Below are positions 63,562-64,000 of a stretch of DNA of 64,000 nucleotides, one piece after another. The DNA comes from Roseinatronobacter thiooxidans (GTDB taxonomy: Bacteria > Pseudomonadota > Alphaproteobacteria > Rhodobacterales > Rhodobacteraceae), in contig NZ_MEHT01000009.1 of NCBI RefSeq assembly GCF_001870675.1, forward strand, positions 62,001 through 126,000, written 5' to 3'. Numbering within the stretch: position 1 is the first letter of the stretch; each line of letters begins with the position of its first letter. The position numbers were made by a program, and so were the translations under genes. Under the pieces are notes generated by a model, which was not told where the DNA came from, made no database searches, and saw nothing but the letters and a program-made list of their open reading frames with translations.

Positions 63562-64000
63562 GGCGGATATCCTGCGGGGTGGCGCCGTCGGATCGGAATT
63601 GCGCGATGGCGCGGGCATCGTCGCGCTTGGCAAGGCGCTTGCCTTCGCTATCGCGGATAAGCTTGTGATGATAATAGCTTGGCTGTGGAAGTTCGAGCAG
63701 CGCTTGAAGTAGAATATGGATGAAGCTTGCCTCGAACAGGTCATCGCCGCGCGTGACTTCGCTGATGCCTTGTGCGGCATCATCCACCACGACCGACAAA
63801 TGGTAGCTGGTGCCCATATCGCGGCGCGACAAGACGACATCGCCGACATGTTCGAGCATCCAGTCGGGGTTTAAGGGTTGCAAAGGGGCGTGCAACGGCC
63901 CTGCCTCATGGAAAGACAGCGCTGGAACCCGCGCAAGTGCTGCGCGCAGGTTCAGGCGCAGCGCGTCATCGGGCTGCGCTTGCGCCATTGGGCGCGCGCG
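63545..64000 (-). CDS. gluQ: Glutamyl-Q tRNA(Asp) synthetase, C-terminal part (5' end outside window)
   Basis: About 151 codons are visible and the frame stays open to the window edge. A GluRS-like catalytic core fragment with SRRDMGTSYHLSVVVDDAAQGI and GDDLFEASFIHILLQALL is followed by the KMSKS-equivalent GKRLAKRD. The chain ends soon after, without the anticodon-binding domain of GltX, which points to GluQRS. That enzyme attaches glutamate to queuosine in tRNA-Asp. Confidence 0.85.
   Translation of the reverse strand, partial: RARPMAQAQPDDALRLNLRAALARVPALSFHEAGPLHAPLQPLNPDWMLEHVGDVVLSRRDMGTSYHLSVVVDDAAQGISEVTRGDDLFEASFIHILLQALLELPQPSYYHHKLIRDSEGKRLAKRDDARAIAQFRSDGATPQDIRLMLGL

Noticed and set aside
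1-64000. CRISPR array, insertion sequence, prophage or toxin-antitoxin module
   Set aside because: No regularly spaced repeats, transposase, phage structural gene or paired toxin-antitoxin frames were seen on reading the window.

Overview
This window is a stretch of ordinary, gene-dense chromosome from an alphaproteobacterium, most probably a member of the Rhodobacteraceae (order Rhodobacterales). The evidence is the gene content: lptD-surA, DUF2125, DUF2927, DUF502 and DUF1330 proteins, a zinc-ligand-free DksA, an RpoH-type sigma factor, 3-hydroxybutyrate dehydrogenase next to a patatin, and a 54-residue membrane protein beside a von Willebrand A (VWA) gene. Other support comes from GC-rich coding sequence with strong third-position G/C bias and LexA boxes of the alphaproteobacterial GTTC-N7-GTTC type. 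Genus cannot be fixed from the sequence alone. I see no prophage, transposase, integrase, plasmid gene or CRISPR array.

Layout. 1-3.6 kb: the end of lptD, then surA (outer-membrane assembly), facing a GlxA-type regulator. 3.7-11.2 kb: class II DAHP synthase, a GNAT acetyltransferase, a TerB/J-domain protein, exopolyphosphatase, serS, a TfoX-like protein and a lipoprotein lytic transglycosylase. 11.2-16.8 kb: a DsrE-like exported protein, an orphan oligopeptide-binding protein, a candidate small RNA, bdhA plus patatin, and DUF502. 16.9-19.3 kb: pseudouridine catabolism (psuG, psuK) facing a shrunken aldehyde-dehydrogenase-like gene. 19.3-25.8 kb: DUF1127, SOS-controlled recA, alaS-DUF1330, truA and a YeeZ-like NAD-binding protein. 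25.9-38.9 kb: YdcZ, ppk2, tRNA-Arg(CCU), a LacI regulator, valS carrying an in-frame palindromic insertion, a Cys-rich MarR protein facing rpoH, VanZ, DUF2125, a ChaC-like gamma-glutamylcyclotransferase, a thiolase, and a photolyase/cryptochrome with a LexA box. 38.9-41.8 kb: copper efflux (copA-cueR). 41.9-46.1 kb: an 80-residue protein, ftsB, a 71-residue membrane protein, pgk, and two cyclophilins in tandem. 46.2-50.2 kb: a five-gene minus-strand operon (MoxR AAA+ ATPase, GNAT, DUF2927 lipoprotein, 54-residue membrane protein, VWA protein). 50.4-64 kb: dksA, a flavin monooxygenase, a membrane aspartic protease, trpB, a PepSY-like protein and a membrane-anchored LuxR-type regulator, DUF2237, pth, an IsdG-like monooxygenase, rplY, purB, a short exported cysteine peptide, fliG, pgm, an IscU-like scaffold, hisI and the end of a GluQRS gene.

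Functional links. Polyphosphate turnover is represented by ppx and ppk2 about 18 kb apart. Polyhydroxybutyrate-type carbon storage is suggested by bdhA and its patatin partner, and the acetyl-CoA thiolase may contribute. recA and the photolyase appear to share LexA control. The copper pair is self-contained, with a MerR-type promoter that has a 19-bp spacer.

The most unusual features are non-coding or small. They are a three-hairpin palindromic element inside valS and a 25-nt repeat found three times, always in sense orientation just 3' of a gene. There is also a two-hairpin candidate small RNA at about 14.03-14.10 kb. Finally, the MoxR/VWA operon includes a 54-codon gene that is easy to miss.
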